Source: an uncultured Verrucomicrobia subdivision 3 bacterium (GTDB lineage: Bacteria > Verrucomicrobiota > Verrucomicrobiia > Limisphaerales > UBA11358). Taken from it: DNA of 64,000 nucleotides. The notes beneath the pieces were generated by a model. That model did not search any database. It was not told the origin of the DNA and saw only the letters and a list, made by a program, of their open reading frames with translations. Positions 50,423 through 60,900 of the stretch are shown here, piece after piece. Every line of letters begins with the position of its first letter. Position 1 is the stretch's first letter. A program made the position numbers and the translations under genes. Where the stretch lies: the NCBI GenBank assembly GCA_903850425.1, contig CAINLR010000176.1:100922-164921 (forward strand), read 5' to 3'.

Positions 50423-51997
50423 ATGCAAGGTTATCTCTCCATCGTCCTGCACGCGCATCTGCCCTTTGTGCGCCATCCGGAACATGAAAAGTTCCTGGAA
50501 GAAAGCTGGCTGTTCGAAGCCATCACCGAAACCTACCTGCCGCTGGTTCACATGCTGGATGGCTGGTGGCGTGATCAACTCGAGGCGCGCATCACGCTGT
50601 CGCTCTCCCCCACGCTCTGCACGATGCTGCAAGACGAACTGCTTCGGCACCGCTACGAGAAACATCTCGACGGCCTCATTGATCTCGCCGAAAAAGAAAT
50701 CCACCGCACGCATTGGGATCGCACCTTCCGCGACCTGGCCTGGATGTATCACCATAAATTCACCGTGGCGCGGGAGACGTGGCGGCGGCACGAAGGCAAC
50801 TTGGTCAAGGCCTTCAAAAAATTTCAGGACGCCCGGCAGATCGAAATCATCACCACTGCGGCGACACATGGCTTGCTGCCGCTGATGGCCGGTCATCCGT
50901 CGTCCGTCCGCGCGCAGATTTTGACGGCGCGCGATCACTACCGCAGTTGTTTCGGTCGCGATCCGCGCGGCATCTGGCTACCGGAATGCGCCTACGCGAC
51001 GGGCGTCGAAGAGTTTTTGCAGGAGGCGAACATCCGCTGGTTCACGCTCGACACGCACGGGATTCTGCACGCCAAACCGCGTCCGCGCTTCGGCACCTTC
51101 GCGCCAATCTTCACGCCCAACGGCGTCGCTGCATTCGGGCGCGACTACGATTCCTCGCGGCAGGTCTGGAGCAAGCACGAAGGTTATCCCGGCGACGCGC
51201 GCTACCGCGATTTCTACCGCGACATCGGTTTCGATCTCGATCTCGACTACGTCAAACCGCATCTGCCATCGCCGGACAATCGCGGCTTCACCGGCATGAA
51301 GTATTACCGCATCACCGGCGGCGCGGGGCAAAAGGAAATTTACCAGCGCGATCACGCGCTCAAGGCGGCGAGCGAACACGCCGCGCACTTCATCGGCGAA
51401 CGCCTCACGCAGATTCAGAAGCTCGAAGGCCTGCTCGACCGTCCGCCCATCATTGTCGCGCCTTATGACGCCGAACTTTTTGGCCACTGGTGGTATGAAG
51501 GGCCGGAGTTTCTGGACTTCGTCGCGCGCAAAGCCCTGCACGAGCATAAAAAACTTTCGCTCATCGCGCCCGGCGAATATCTGCACCGCCACGCCACGAA
51601 CCAGGTCGCCACGCCCGGCGCCTCGAGCTGGGGCGAAGAAGGTTACTGGCGCGTGTGGCTCAACGAGACGAACGAGTGGATTTATCCGCATCTGCAAGTC
51701 GCGCAGGAACGGATGACCGCGCTCGCCGAAAAATTTCCGCAGGCCGATGGCTTGACAGCCCGCGCACTAAAACAGGCTGCGCGCGAACTGCTCCTGGCGC
51801 AGGCGAGCGACTGGCCGTTCATCCTCCGCGCCGGCACGAGTCCCGACTATGCGCGCCGCCGCGTGAAAGATCATCTGCTGCGTTTCATCGCGCTGCATGA
51901 CCAGCTCACCGCGACCGGCGTGGACGAAAAATGGCTGACCGAAATCGAGTCGCGCGACAATCTTTTTCCCGATGTGAGCTGGAACTATTGGAAGTGA
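50423..51997 (+). CDS. Glycoside hydrolase family 57, 1,4-alpha-glucan branching enzyme type (524 aa)
   Basis: The GH57 motifs are in order: HAHLPFVRHPEHEKFLEE at the start, LSLSPTLCTML, HGLLPLM, GIWLPECAY with nucleophile E188, and APYDAELFGHWWYEGPEFL with acid/base D349, then WGEEGYWRVWLNETNEWIY. The length and the motif GHWWYEG are those of branching-type GH57 proteins that form alpha-1,6 branches in glycogen. It follows the DUF4912 gene and the small membrane gene and may form one unit with them. Confidence 0.85.
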   Translation: MQGYLSIVLHAHLPFVRHPEHEKFLEESWLFEAITETYLPLVHMLDGWWRDQLEARITLSLSPTLCTMLQDELLRHRYEKHLDGLIDLAEKEIHRTHWDRTFRDLAWMYHHKFTVARETWRRHEGNLVKAFKKFQDARQIEIITTAATHGLLPLMAGHPSSVRAQILTARDHYRSCFGRDPRGIWLPECAYATGVEEFLQEANIRWFTLDTHGILHAKPRPRFGTFAPIFTPNGVAAFGRDYDSSRQVWSKHEGYPGDARYRDFYRDIGFDLDLDYVKPHLPSPDNRGFTGMKYYRITGGAGQKEIYQRDHALKAASEHAAHFIGERLTQIQKLEGLLDRPPIIVAPYDAELFGHWWYEGPEFLDFVARKALHEHKKLSLIAPGEYLHRHATNQVATPGASSWGEEGYWRVWLNETNEWIYPHLQVAQERMTALAEKFPQADGLTARALKQAARELLLAQASDWPFILRAGTSPDYARRRVKDHLLRFIALHDQLTATGVDEKWLTEIESRDNLFPDVSWNYWK

Positions 51998-52184
51998 CGG
52001 TGACGAGTGGCCGATGCTGCAAAGGTGCTACGGTTTACCCGGCGGCTTAACCGCCTTCAGAAGGTTTCTGCCAGTTGGCAAAGCCGCAATCAGCGGAGCT
52101 CGTGCGATCGCTCTGGGTCAGCCAACGGCTGCAATTCCTCAATCGCCGCGTTGCTTCTTACTTCCTCGGTCAAGCGGAATCACC

Positions 52185-55100
52185 CTATTTGGGCAGGAAG
52201 GGAGCCAGGCTGGCTCGGAACTTTTCGGTGTCCACAAAATAAACCGTCCCATTGCCATCGCCCCCGGCCAGCAATTTTCCGTTCGGACTATAGGCGGCTT
52301 GCAGGGTGGAGCCGCTGTTGAAAGGCAAGGCAGCTTCCAAATCTGATTTGTCAGGCAGATAAGTCGAGTATTCGCGCCCGGACGGTGCCAGGGCTGAACA
52401 ACCGGAGGCGGTCGTCTTCACTTCCTTAAAGTCAGAAAAACGTCTTATCCGGACGCGTCCATGGAGCGGTGAGAAAGCGTAACCAAACGTCTCTCCAATC
52501 GGATCGAGATAGACATGCAGCTCCCACATTTTATCAACCGTTTCGTGCCAAAGGTCGTGCCCGGTTGCCGTATCATACACATGGATCTCAGTATTCGGTC
52601 CGCGGCTCCAGGCCACGATGTATTTGGCGCCAAAGGGAAACGCGAGATCCCGGAGAATCCAGTTCGGGGCAGATTGCTCCAGCAATAGTCTGGGTTCGAC
52701 TGCGGTTTCCAAGGCATACAACCGCCAAATTCTCAGCTTCGGTTGCTCATAATCTTCGCGGCGCACGAGCAACAACCGGCCCTGACCATCCCACTGCAGT
52801 TGGTCAAAGTAGCCCAGTTGCAGTTTCCATCGCTGCAAAGTATCGCCCGTGGTCACATCGTATAGAATCGCTTCGGTCCCGGCCGAGAAAACAAAGCGGG
52901 TGCTGGTCGGGTCGAAACAGCCGCCCGCGCTATCGGCTGTCGCCCCGGTGGGCACCTCGATCACATGCAGTAAAGTTCGGGTGCTGATCCGCCAAATGCC
53001 GACGTGCCAGTCATCGGTCAAGGCGGCGATAAGGTCGTTGTTCTGCGAAAACCAGACTTTCCTGGCCGTTGCCGCCAGCCCCGCCAGGCAATGGATTCCG
53101 TGGTCGGGATGAAGTTCAATCAGGCCAAGCGCCGCCGATCCTATTCCGCGCAGGCCGCCACAGACCAGCCGTTTTCCGGTGGCATCGAACGCGAGCACGC
53201 TGGTGGCACCGACCGTGAAACCGGGAAGTAGCAGCAGGGACCGCCCGCTGGCGACATCCCAGAGCTGGGCCGAATCCAGAGTGGATGAGGCCATGGTCAA
53301 ACCGTCCGGGCTGAAGGCAAGGGCGCAAATCGTCCAATTGGCAACGCGACAAAAGGTGCGGGGCAATTGGCGTCGCAGATCCCAAATGACAATGCCGCTT
53401 CCCGAATCGGCGGCCGCCAAAAGCCATGACTTTGCCGCCCGGCCTGGATCATAGGGCACCAACCGATCCAACGTGAATGACAGCGATGTGATGGGATTTC
53501 CCCGCAAGGCCGGATGTAGCAAGGCCATTTCCGCGCACGACGGCACGGCGTAAACCCGGATGATTCCATGGGTGTCGCCGCAGGCCAACAGCGAGCCGTC
53601 CGGCGCGAAAGCCATGGCCGTTGGATCCACCGCCAGCCGGCCGGTCAACTTGCCCGTGCTGCTATTCCAAACCAGCACCTGTCCTTGGATGACGGCAGCG
53701 ACTGCGTCCCCGTTCGGACTGAGTGCGAGGATCGGCTGGCGGTTCGTGAAGGCATCGGCGGATTCGGTGGTTTTGAATTCCTGGCGGACTTTGTTGGTCA
53801 GCAGATCGCGCAGCACCAGCCGATTAGAAATAAGGGTCAATTGAATCGGCTCGTTTTCTCGCGTCCAGCACACCGGCCCCTCGCTCCTTGAAGCCAGCCG
53901 GGTAACGACTCCGTTGGTGTCCATGAGGAGGCCTGGATCACCCTCCGCGCCCGCCACCACGACGCGGCCGTCCGGCGCAAACGCGGCCGAGGAAGCCGAC
54001 ATGTTTGTTTCTGTATGGACCACTTTGCCATCCCAGTTCGCTAGCAACGGTGGCACTTGCTCCAGTAGCTCCTGGTCTGTCTTGACCGCGGCGGCCCGCT
54101 CCAACTGCGACCAACTGTTGGAAAACCAGCCCAGTTGACGAGGTTGCATCTGGGCAATCTGCAGTTCCATCAACACATGCCGGCGATCGTCTTGCGCCGC
54201 GCGGTCCTTGAAATAAAAAAGGCTGGCAATGAAACCGGTCAAAACAAACGCCGCCAGGATGCCGCCGATGATCCGGCGCGCTTGGTGCAGTGACCGCTGC
54301 AATCTCAGCAGGTGCAGGGCCTCACCATTCAGAATCGAATCCAGATCGGCCCGCATTTGCGCCGCGCTGGCATAGCGTCTGGCGGAATCGCCTTCGCACG
54401 CGTGCAAGATCACTTGATTGACGGCATTGAGCTGGACGCGTTGGGGAGAATTCGCCCATTCGTCGGGCAACGTGGGAAATTCTTTCGCGCCGAGTCCGGT
54501 GGTCATTTCATACAGCACCTTGCCCAACGCATAAATATCCGCCTGCACCCGGCCGGGGCCTTCACGGGCCACGAACCCTTCCGTGCCCACAAACGAACAT
54601 TCCGTGTCGGCCAGCGTCACCAAACCAATATCCGCCAATTTCACCGCGCCATTGACAAAAATAATGTTGGCCGGCTTGATGTCGCGATGCACCAGTTGGT
54701 GCTGGTGGAGGTGATGCAGGGCAGCAGCGAGTTCGGAGGCGATGGTGAGGCATTGGTTGATCGGCAGGCAATGACGTGAACCGTCCGCTGAATTATCATC
54801 GCCGACGGGAGACCGGAGGATGCTGCGCAACGTCTTTGGGGAATACTGGTCGGGATTGATGGGCCTTGGTGTCGCCCCGGACGGAGTGATTGAGCTGCTC
54901 CCCGGATCATCGAGTAACTGCGCCCCGGTGTCATGGTTGGCATCATCGGCCAACTCCATGACGTAATAAAAAAATCCGGCCTGATCGTTTCGTCCAACTT
55001 GCAGCACATCCACAAACCCGGGGTGTTCGCGGGAAATGGGTTCAAAGCGTTGGATGCCTTCGAACTCGCGGAGGAAGGGCCGTTCCTCGGAAAAATTGGC

Positions 55101-55274
55101 GCGATAAACCACCTTCACCGCGCGGTAGGTGCCCATCAGATTTTGGGCCAGCCAGACCTCGCCATACCCACCGGTGGCAATGCAGCGCAACAATTGGTGA
55201 TCTGGCACCTGCGGCACAGGTCGCTCCTTGAAGCCAGCCCGGCCCACCGCAAAACTTGAAGTTCCCGGGTTCAT
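52185..55274 (-). CDS. Ser/Thr protein kinase with C-terminal WD40 repeats (1029 aa)
   Basis: Residues about 27-320 are a eukaryote-like kinase: glycine loop IATGGYGEVWLAQ, Lys in YRAVKVVYR, HRDIKPANIIF, and the metal motif as ADIGLVTLAD rather than DFG, then GTEGFVAREG and ADIYALGKVLYEMTTG. A membrane segment (IIGGILAAFVLTGFIASLFY, about 336-355) precedes an outside region of WD40-like repeats (for example PICALAFSPDGLTMASSTL-type units such as LAFSPDG and LWDVASGR). The DFG change may affect metal binding, but many bacterial kinases have DIG. It lies next to a sigma factor, a pairing frequent in Verrucomicrobiota and Planctomycetota. Confidence 0.85.
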   Translation of the reverse strand: MNPGTSSFAVGRAGFKERPVPQVPDHQLLRCIATGGYGEVWLAQNLMGTYRAVKVVYRANFSEERPFLREFEGIQRFEPISREHPGFVDVLQVGRNDQAGFFYYVMELADDANHDTGAQLLDDPGSSSITPSGATPRPINPDQYSPKTLRSILRSPVGDDNSADGSRHCLPINQCLTIASELAAALHHLHQHQLVHRDIKPANIIFVNGAVKLADIGLVTLADTECSFVGTEGFVAREGPGRVQADIYALGKVLYEMTTGLGAKEFPTLPDEWANSPQRVQLNAVNQVILHACEGDSARRYASAAQMRADLDSILNGEALHLLRLQRSLHQARRIIGGILAAFVLTGFIASLFYFKDRAAQDDRRHVLMELQIAQMQPRQLGWFSNSWSQLERAAAVKTDQELLEQVPPLLANWDGKVVHTETNMSASSAAFAPDGRVVVAGAEGDPGLLMDTNGVVTRLASRSEGPVCWTRENEPIQLTLISNRLVLRDLLTNKVRQEFKTTESADAFTNRQPILALSPNGDAVAAVIQGQVLVWNSSTGKLTGRLAVDPTAMAFAPDGSLLACGDTHGIIRVYAVPSCAEMALLHPALRGNPITSLSFTLDRLVPYDPGRAAKSWLLAAADSGSGIVIWDLRRQLPRTFCRVANWTICALAFSPDGLTMASSTLDSAQLWDVASGRSLLLLPGFTVGATSVLAFDATGKRLVCGGLRGIGSAALGLIELHPDHGIHCLAGLAATARKVWFSQNNDLIAALTDDWHVGIWRISTRTLLHVIEVPTGATADSAGGCFDPTSTRFVFSAGTEAILYDVTTGDTLQRWKLQLGYFDQLQWDGQGRLLLVRREDYEQPKLRIWRLYALETAVEPRLLLEQSAPNWILRDLAFPFGAKYIVAWSRGPNTEIHVYDTATGHDLWHETVDKMWELHVYLDPIGETFGYAFSPLHGRVRIRRFSDFKEVKTTASGCSALAPSGREYSTYLPDKSDLEAALPFNSGSTLQAAYSPNGKLLAGGDGNGTVYFVDTEKFRASLAPFLPK

Positions 55275-55449
55275 TCGGCTGCGACATTAGCGGAAGCCAC
55301 CAGCGATGGAAAGCGAGAAAAGTTTGCCTAAAATCGGCAGGAGCCACAATGCGCCGAACTGCAAAAACAATCTTGCCGACCTTTGCCACCTTCTCTTAAG
55401 CCCATGTCTCAACGCCGGCCACCAGATAGAACCTCGTAAATCATAGTCT

Positions 55450-56079
55450 TTATCCGAAGCGCTGCCCCAAATTCTTGAGAATGGCTTGGAGATCCTTCCC
55501 CGCTCGATGCTTGATCAAATAAACCTGGGCGATATTTTTTCCCAACATGCGGGACACTTCCTTGACGGGCTTTTGCTGAATGGTCAGGAGATGAAACACC
55601 TGGTAATGCTCCGCCTTGATCGTCCGTTGCAGTTCCGCCAGGGCCTGGCCCAGCAGTTGAGCGCGCCATTCCTCGTCGCATATTTTCTCCAGATTCGCTC
55701 CTTGCAGGTCGGGAATGCGCTCGATGGTCGGCGTGGTATCCGTGGACTCGGCCGTCATCTGGCTGGACGAATTCAATGGCATGCGCTTCTTGATTTGGTC
55801 CAGGATTCGCCAGCGCGCCATCGTCAGCAGCCAACCGTGGAATGAGCCGCGCGCCGGATCGGCTTCAAACGCCCCGATGTTCTTCGAGACGGATGACATG
55901 GTTTCCTGCAACACCTCCTGCGCTTCTTCCTCCCGCAAGCCGGCTTTTCTGGCCACGCCCATGATGAGACCTCGATACAGATCGTAAAACTCCTGCCAGC
56001 GATCCAAGTCGTCGAGATTTTTCAGTCGGGCCACCAGCGTCCAGCTTGTCTTTAGGTCGTCATCGGGAATGTTCATCAT
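55450..56079 (-). CDS. RNA polymerase sigma factor, ECF type (209 aa)
   Basis: Region 2 (WQEFYDLYRGLIMGVARKAG, then EVLQETMSSV and GSFHGWLLTMARWRILDQIK) and region 4 (VFHLLTIQQKPVKEVSRMLG, then QVYLIKHRAGKDL) are typical of ECF sigma factors. It is transcribed in the same direction as the kinase gene downstream, 175 bases away, and is likely to work with it in a signal pathway. Confidence 0.85.
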   Translation of the reverse strand: MMNIPDDDLKTSWTLVARLKNLDDLDRWQEFYDLYRGLIMGVARKAGLREEEAQEVLQETMSSVSKNIGAFEADPARGSFHGWLLTMARWRILDQIKKRMPLNSSSQMTAESTDTTPTIERIPDLQGANLEKICDEEWRAQLLGQALAELQRTIKAEHYQVFHLLTIQQKPVKEVSRMLGKNIAQVYLIKHRAGKDLQAILKNLGQRFG

Positions 56080-56405
56080 AGCACCTTTACCACTCTATAC
56101 ACGCTGGGTCCCGCCATTACTTTCAAGAAATTATTAAAAACCACCGCCTTTTGCCTGGCGGCTTCCGCCAGACTGTCGCTCACAACTCGAATCGCACGGT
56201 TTTTTGAAAGATCTTCTGAAATGGATCGTGGTAGGCGGTATGCAGTCGAACAGTTGCACGATCAATTTCTTGGCGGACGAACAATTCCGGTTTCTACCGC
56301 GTTCGTGATACGCGGCGATCTGCCTTATTCATCGCAACTGCCCACCGTCCGCAAAATGATTTTTCGGTCAATATACAAAGCAAAAAGCACCCCCCAAAAA
56401 AACAC
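56080..56405. other. Intergenic region between sigma factor and TM2 gene
   Basis: These 326 bases separate the divergent sigma-factor and TM2 genes and should hold both promoters. A small hairpin TGGCGGCTTCCGCCA lies near 56155-56170. No gene was recognised; the short open frame from 56221 has no protein-like features. Confidence 0.5.
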
Positions 56406-56747
56406 ATGAATAATACTCCGCCACAAGTCCCAACTGTCAGCGCGCCGCCGTCACCGAGTTCAAGAGACTTGATGCGATTCGAGAACGAGAAGAAATCAGC
56501 CGGGGTGGCTTTGTGTCTCTGCTGGGTGCTGGGCATGTTCGGCGCGCATCGCTTTTACATGGGGCGTCCGCACGGTGCCACCATGCTGATCATCGCGCTC
56601 GTTTCCTTCCCCCTCTGCTTTGTGATCATCGGGTTTGCTGGTTTTGTCGTGGTTTGGGTTTGGATGGTTATTGACCTCTTTTCTGTTTCGAGATGGTCGA
56701 AAGAATACAACACGGCGCTATTGACGAAAATCCAGTCGGGCCAGTGA
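56406..56747 (+). CDS. TM2-domain membrane protein (113 aa)
   Basis: An N-terminal Pro-rich part (VPTVSAPPSPSS) precedes a TM2 domain: KKSAGVALCLCWVLGMFGAH, RFYMGRPHGATMLII and WVWMVIDLFSV. TM2 proteins have two membrane helices joined by a short loop with a conserved G-x-H-R-F-Y. The function is unknown. Confidence 0.8.
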   Translation: MNNTPPQVPTVSAPPSPSSRDLMRFENEKKSAGVALCLCWVLGMFGAHRFYMGRPHGATMLIIALVSFPLCFVIIGFAGFVVVWVWMVIDLFSVSRWSKEYNTALLTKIQSGQ

Positions 56748-57196
56748 AAAATAGCTGGCTGGTAGCCGGCTCAGTGCGTCAAGCGAACGCAGGTCGCACA
56801 GCGTCCGGTCGGTCGCCGCGCCAACGGATGCAATTCAGCCGCTTCGCGGTTTTTGAAATCCTCGATTCTCATTGCGCTCTGGTTGGTGCCACCGGACCAT
56901 GTCCCGCCGGCGCGATTGAACCGCGAAACAAACCGGCTTGCCTTTGACTTTGCAACGTGCGTAATATGTCCCCGCAACGACGCATGGCAGCAGGTTTGGA
57001 CCTTCTTAAACGATCTCCATTTGCCTTTTGCGGATAGTCTGTCGTTGCGGTCGGTTTTTGGGCTGCCTCGCGAGCCCTCAGTAGTGGTGTCCGTCACGTC
57101 TGCTTTCACCAAAAGGCGCTGCGGGCGTTCATGCACCGCGTGACCGGGTGATGGCTAAGTAGCGAAGTCAAGCAAACACCAATATTGGCAATGGTT
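56748..57196. other. Gene-free region between TM2 gene and tRNA-Phe half
   Basis: About 450 bases. Open frames on both strands (56771-57136 minus, 56853-57143 plus) overlap each other and lack family features. I see no RNA gene or clear repeat in it. Confidence 0.45.
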
Positions 57197-57237
<41 letters not shown>

Positions 57238-57747
57238 CAAAACGCCATTTCTTCATTTTTCTCGCGCTTTCTCCTCTTATCAAACCGTTGTAAATAAAGA
57301 ACTTTCGTTTCTAGCGTTTTCTGGCCTTATCTCGTTTTGCTTCAAAAAATGGCGCGCGGTATACAATGGAGGGATGCAATGCCGAGGACTTATCAAAGCG
57401 CGTGGCCGACATTTTGCCTGACGATTTATTCAAAATGGCGAAGCCAGTTTGCTTTTGCCGGGAACACAAAGAGGATTGCATTTCAGCTTCCGAGCTCTGC
57501 CAACCAGGGTTTATTTAATCGCTCAGCCAAGCAATTCAAGAAAAATCTGCTCGCCATCCTCAAGGGTCGGGCGCATAGTCACTTTCAAACTAAATCGGGT
57601 TTAATGGATGTGAACAATTCATTTGGCAACTGCCGGGACGGGCTTGTTTGCGGCTTCGATCTCAGCCAAGACTCCAGCGGAGAGTTATCGCGCTGCGCTA
57701 ACCAATTGTATCAATTAGCAAGGTTGTTGATCCCGGCGGAATTTTGG
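57238..57747. other. Region between tRNA-Phe half and tracrRNA gene
   Basis: About 510 bases, more AT-rich than the flanks. The only plausible gene is the 50-codon frame at 57366. A longer frame (57337-57876) runs through the tracrRNA gene and has no protein-like features, so it is not annotated. No integrase gene or complete repeat was found. Confidence 0.45.
57366..57518 (+). CDS. Possible small Cys-rich protein (50 aa)
   Basis: ATG 57366 opens a frame encoding LSKRVADILPDDLFKMAKPV followed by CFCREHKEDCISASELC, which looks like real coding sequence with a possible metal-binding cluster of Cys and His. It lies upstream of the tracrRNA and may be the remains of a larger gene. No family is recognised. 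Confidence 0.35.
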   Translation: MEGCNAEDLSKRVADILPDDLFKMAKPVCFCREHKEDCISASELCQPGFI

Positions 57748-57777
57748 AAAATAAAAATGGGGCGTGCGAAACGCCCC
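57748..57777 (-). terminator. Terminator of the tracrRNA
   Basis: On the minus strand GGGGCGT-TTCGC-ACGCCCC forms a 7-bp stem followed by ATTTTTATTTT. Confidence 0.88.
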
Positions 57778-57880
57778 GTGCAAGAGTTGCGGTTAATGTC
57801 AGGCTCGTCTTGGGACTTACGCTCTCTAGCCGACCGATTCTTGCGAACCGCTGACCCGCAGGTTTTGATCTCGTGAAAAG
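57748..57880 (-). ncRNA. tracrRNA, divergent from cas9
   Basis: On the minus strand, CACGAGATCAAAAC (57875-57862) contains a 12-nt perfect complement to the start of the crRNA repeat, GTTTTGATCTCG. It is followed by about 85 nt with possible stems (GCGGTT with AACCGC, or GCAAGA with TCTTGC) and then a strong terminator. A TTGACA box lies on the minus strand at 57907-57902, about 16 bases before TATTTC, which would place the RNA start just before the anti-repeat. The remainder of the repeat, including its C9 run, has no visible partner, so the duplex would be unusually short. The ends are estimates. Confidence 0.78.
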
Positions 57881-57907
57881 AAATAACCCACTCAAAAAAT
57901 ATGTCAA
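57880..57907 (-). promoter_or_regulatory. Putative tracrRNA promoter overlapping the cas9 start
   Basis: TTGACA on the minus strand occupies 57907-57902 and so overlaps the cas9 start codon (57901-57903). A weak -10 (TATTTC or TTATTT) follows after 15-16 bases. Transcription of the RNA and translation of cas9 would therefore share sequence. Confidence 0.55.
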
Positions 57908-60900
57908 CTGTGGAATACAAACTGAATCCATTACCCAAGGCAGAGCCGCCTTACGATTGGAAGAACGATCCATTTTACACCGATGCGGTCGCTTTGGGGA
58001 TTGATATTGGACTCGAAGGAATAGGTGTATGGCTGCGTAAAGGCTGGAAGCCGATTTATACCCGGACATTTCTTTTTGAGACACCCGATGCCGCACCTTT
58101 GGAAGGTAGGCGTGGCTTGCGGGCGGGACGCCGATGCCGCCAAGCAGAACGGCGGCGCGAAGTGGCGCTGAAAAAATTCTGCGACGATTTTGGTCTGCCT
58201 TGGGTGGAGATTACAGACAAGGGACGCGATGACGGCCCGTTTCGTTTCCGGTGGATTGCCACGCGCAAGGATGTTGAAGGTTTGCGCGATGCCCGGGCTT
58301 TTTCGGCCTGCTTGCGGCATATCATACGGCATCGTGGCTATGACTGGCACGCGCCTGAAGATGGTGGTGATTATCCGTGGGGCGACGAAGCGAAAGCAAA
58401 GGACGCGATTGAATGGGCGAAGACGGCGTTTTGCCAGCAAGAACATGCTGACAAACTCCGCTACATCCTGACTGATTGCGGGTGGGCAGACAAAGAACGC
58501 CAAGCTTTTGAAACCGCGCTGAATCATGCTGTGGAAAAATACAAGACCCAGGGCATTGACGCCGTGCTGGCCGAACATTTTTCCCAACCCAAAAACAATC
58601 TCCGCTTCCCTGCCCGGCGTCATAACTTTCCACGCGAGATGGTTTGGGCGCATTTGACGGACATTGTTCAAAAGCACCCGCAATTTGTCGGCGGAGTGGA
58701 ACGCGTGAAAGAAGCGTTGAACCAACTCCACGAAATCATTAACGACCACCGCAAAGAACCTGGCGCATTGGCACTTCGCAAAGTCAATCGTTGCCCACTG
58801 GCGGAAATTTTATTCAATGGGTCTGCCCCAAAATGTGATTCCAGCAAGAACCGGCACATTCGCCGATTCAAACTTTTAGAATTCCTCGCTACGCGCACTT
58901 TTGTTCGCAAAGACGGCACGCGGATTCTGGCAAGCCGGGGGTTGTTCGGTTGGTTGCTGGACGACTTGCTTGAAGCGGACATTCAAGCGCTGGACTCAAA
59001 TGGAAAAATCCAGCGGGGGAAAATATCCATGCGGGAATTCAAAAAACAATTCGTCGCCAAGCATGATTCGACCGGCGAGACTGAACTGGCGGGCGACACG
59101 CAATCCCATAATGGCGAGTTTTTCATTCAGCTTACGGATTTGCTCTGGCCGAAAATGTCAGAGCTTGGCGGGCGCGCTTCACTTTGCGCGCGCAGCGCAG
59201 AGGCATTATTTGATTACGCCAAGAAAGAAGGATTTGATGCCGCTCAGATCGCTGTCCGCCTCAAAGACAAACGCTTTGAACGTGCCGGAAAGAAAATGAG
59301 CTTCTACGAAATTCGGCAGACGGCGGCGGCGGGTTTTGGAATTTACAAGCAGGTTGAATTTCTGCTTGGCCGGTGGAAGAAAAATGCCAAGCCCGGCGAC
59401 AAGCCCGCCGTGCCCGGCAAGCTCCGGCAGGTTTTTGCACAGTTGATCAAAGACGGAATCCTGCCGCCGGACAAAACTGCGCCGGATTATGTCGTCGTCG
59501 AAACTGTCGGCGATATTCCGCGCAACCGTGAACAGGCAAAAGAAATTCAAGAAGCGCAAGCTGCCCGTCGCAAATTCAAAGACAAGCTCCGTGAGCAATT
59601 CAAAGATTTTGAGCGCGGCAATTTAAGCTGGGAAGAAACCAACAAACGCTTGCTCCTTTACGACCAGCAGCGCGGCATTTGTCCTTATACCGGCGATTCA
59701 CTTGGCGAAAACCCACTGGCTCACGATTTGGAAATTGATCACGTTTTTCCACGGACGCGCGGCGGTATCAGCGAAATGGTCAACCTTGTGCTCACGCATC
59801 GAAAAACCAACGGCGAAATAAAGCGGGAGCAAACTCCATACGAGGCATTTGGCGGCAAAAATAATTCCCCGCAATGGCGGGAGATTCGCGACCGGGTTCT
59901 CAAAATGCAATGGAATGGACAGAAGCGTGAATTTTTCCTCCGTTCGGAAGACACGCCGCCGGATTGGGGAAACATGACGCGCGTGGCGCAACTTGCCCGG
60001 CAACTTCGCTTTGAAGTTGCCCGCTGGATGGATATTGCCGACGACGACGCGAAAGTGCGTCAATTCATCGGCACGCCCACGGGATACCAAACCAGCGTTT
60101 GCCGCGAGGCGTGGGGCGACAAGTTGCCCGAAGATTTCTGGCCGAAAAAAAATCGCGACAACTTGCGGCATCACATGTGGGACGCTGCGATTCTTTCCCA
60201 TATCCCGCCGGGCAAAGGTTTGAACCATGTCCGGTGTCACGGGATTTTTTGGAGCGAAACCAATCGGGGCAATATCAAATTGCTCGCGTTGCCGCAACTT
60301 GGGCCTGATTTGAAACAGTTCGAGAAAGAAACTGCCGGGTTATGCCTTGTGGCAAAGATTCAGCCGGCACATAACAAGCAATCGCGCTTCCAGCAAACCA
60401 TTTACAGTCCACCGGATGAGAATGGTCTGATGTGGGCGCGTGATCCGATTGAAAAACTCGCGGACAAACCCAAGCTGCTTGAACTGCTTCGTGACGCTGG
60501 CATTGATGAGAAGCAACTGCCTGCCAGCCGGTTCAATGAATGGCAGGAGAAGCGGCAGGCTCAATTTTTCACGCGGGAAGAAGCTTTGTCAGCGGTTGAA
60601 GCTCTGGCTCTGCCGACTGACAATCAAATCCTTGTCGCGGTTTTTGAGGAATGGTGGACTGACCGGCTCAAAGGCGATAAAAAGCGCGTCACTGATAAAT
60701 CTCTCCGCGCCCTGCTTGCCAAAGCCCGCGTGCCGAAAGCGCTGGTGACAGATCAGCAATTGGCGGGTGTCCTGATAAACCGCGGCAATCCCGGCCCGCT
60801 CACCCGCAAGGATGGCACAATTATCCGTGGCATCAGCGGGTCGGCCAGCACCATGACACCGATGGCTGTCATCCCTCATCGGAATCACGAAGGCGAAACC

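Noticed and set aside
57337..57876. 179-codon open frame upstream of cas9
   Set aside because: It runs through the tracrRNA gene and its terminator, has no protein-family features, and a different frame within it (57366-57518) looks more like coding sequence.
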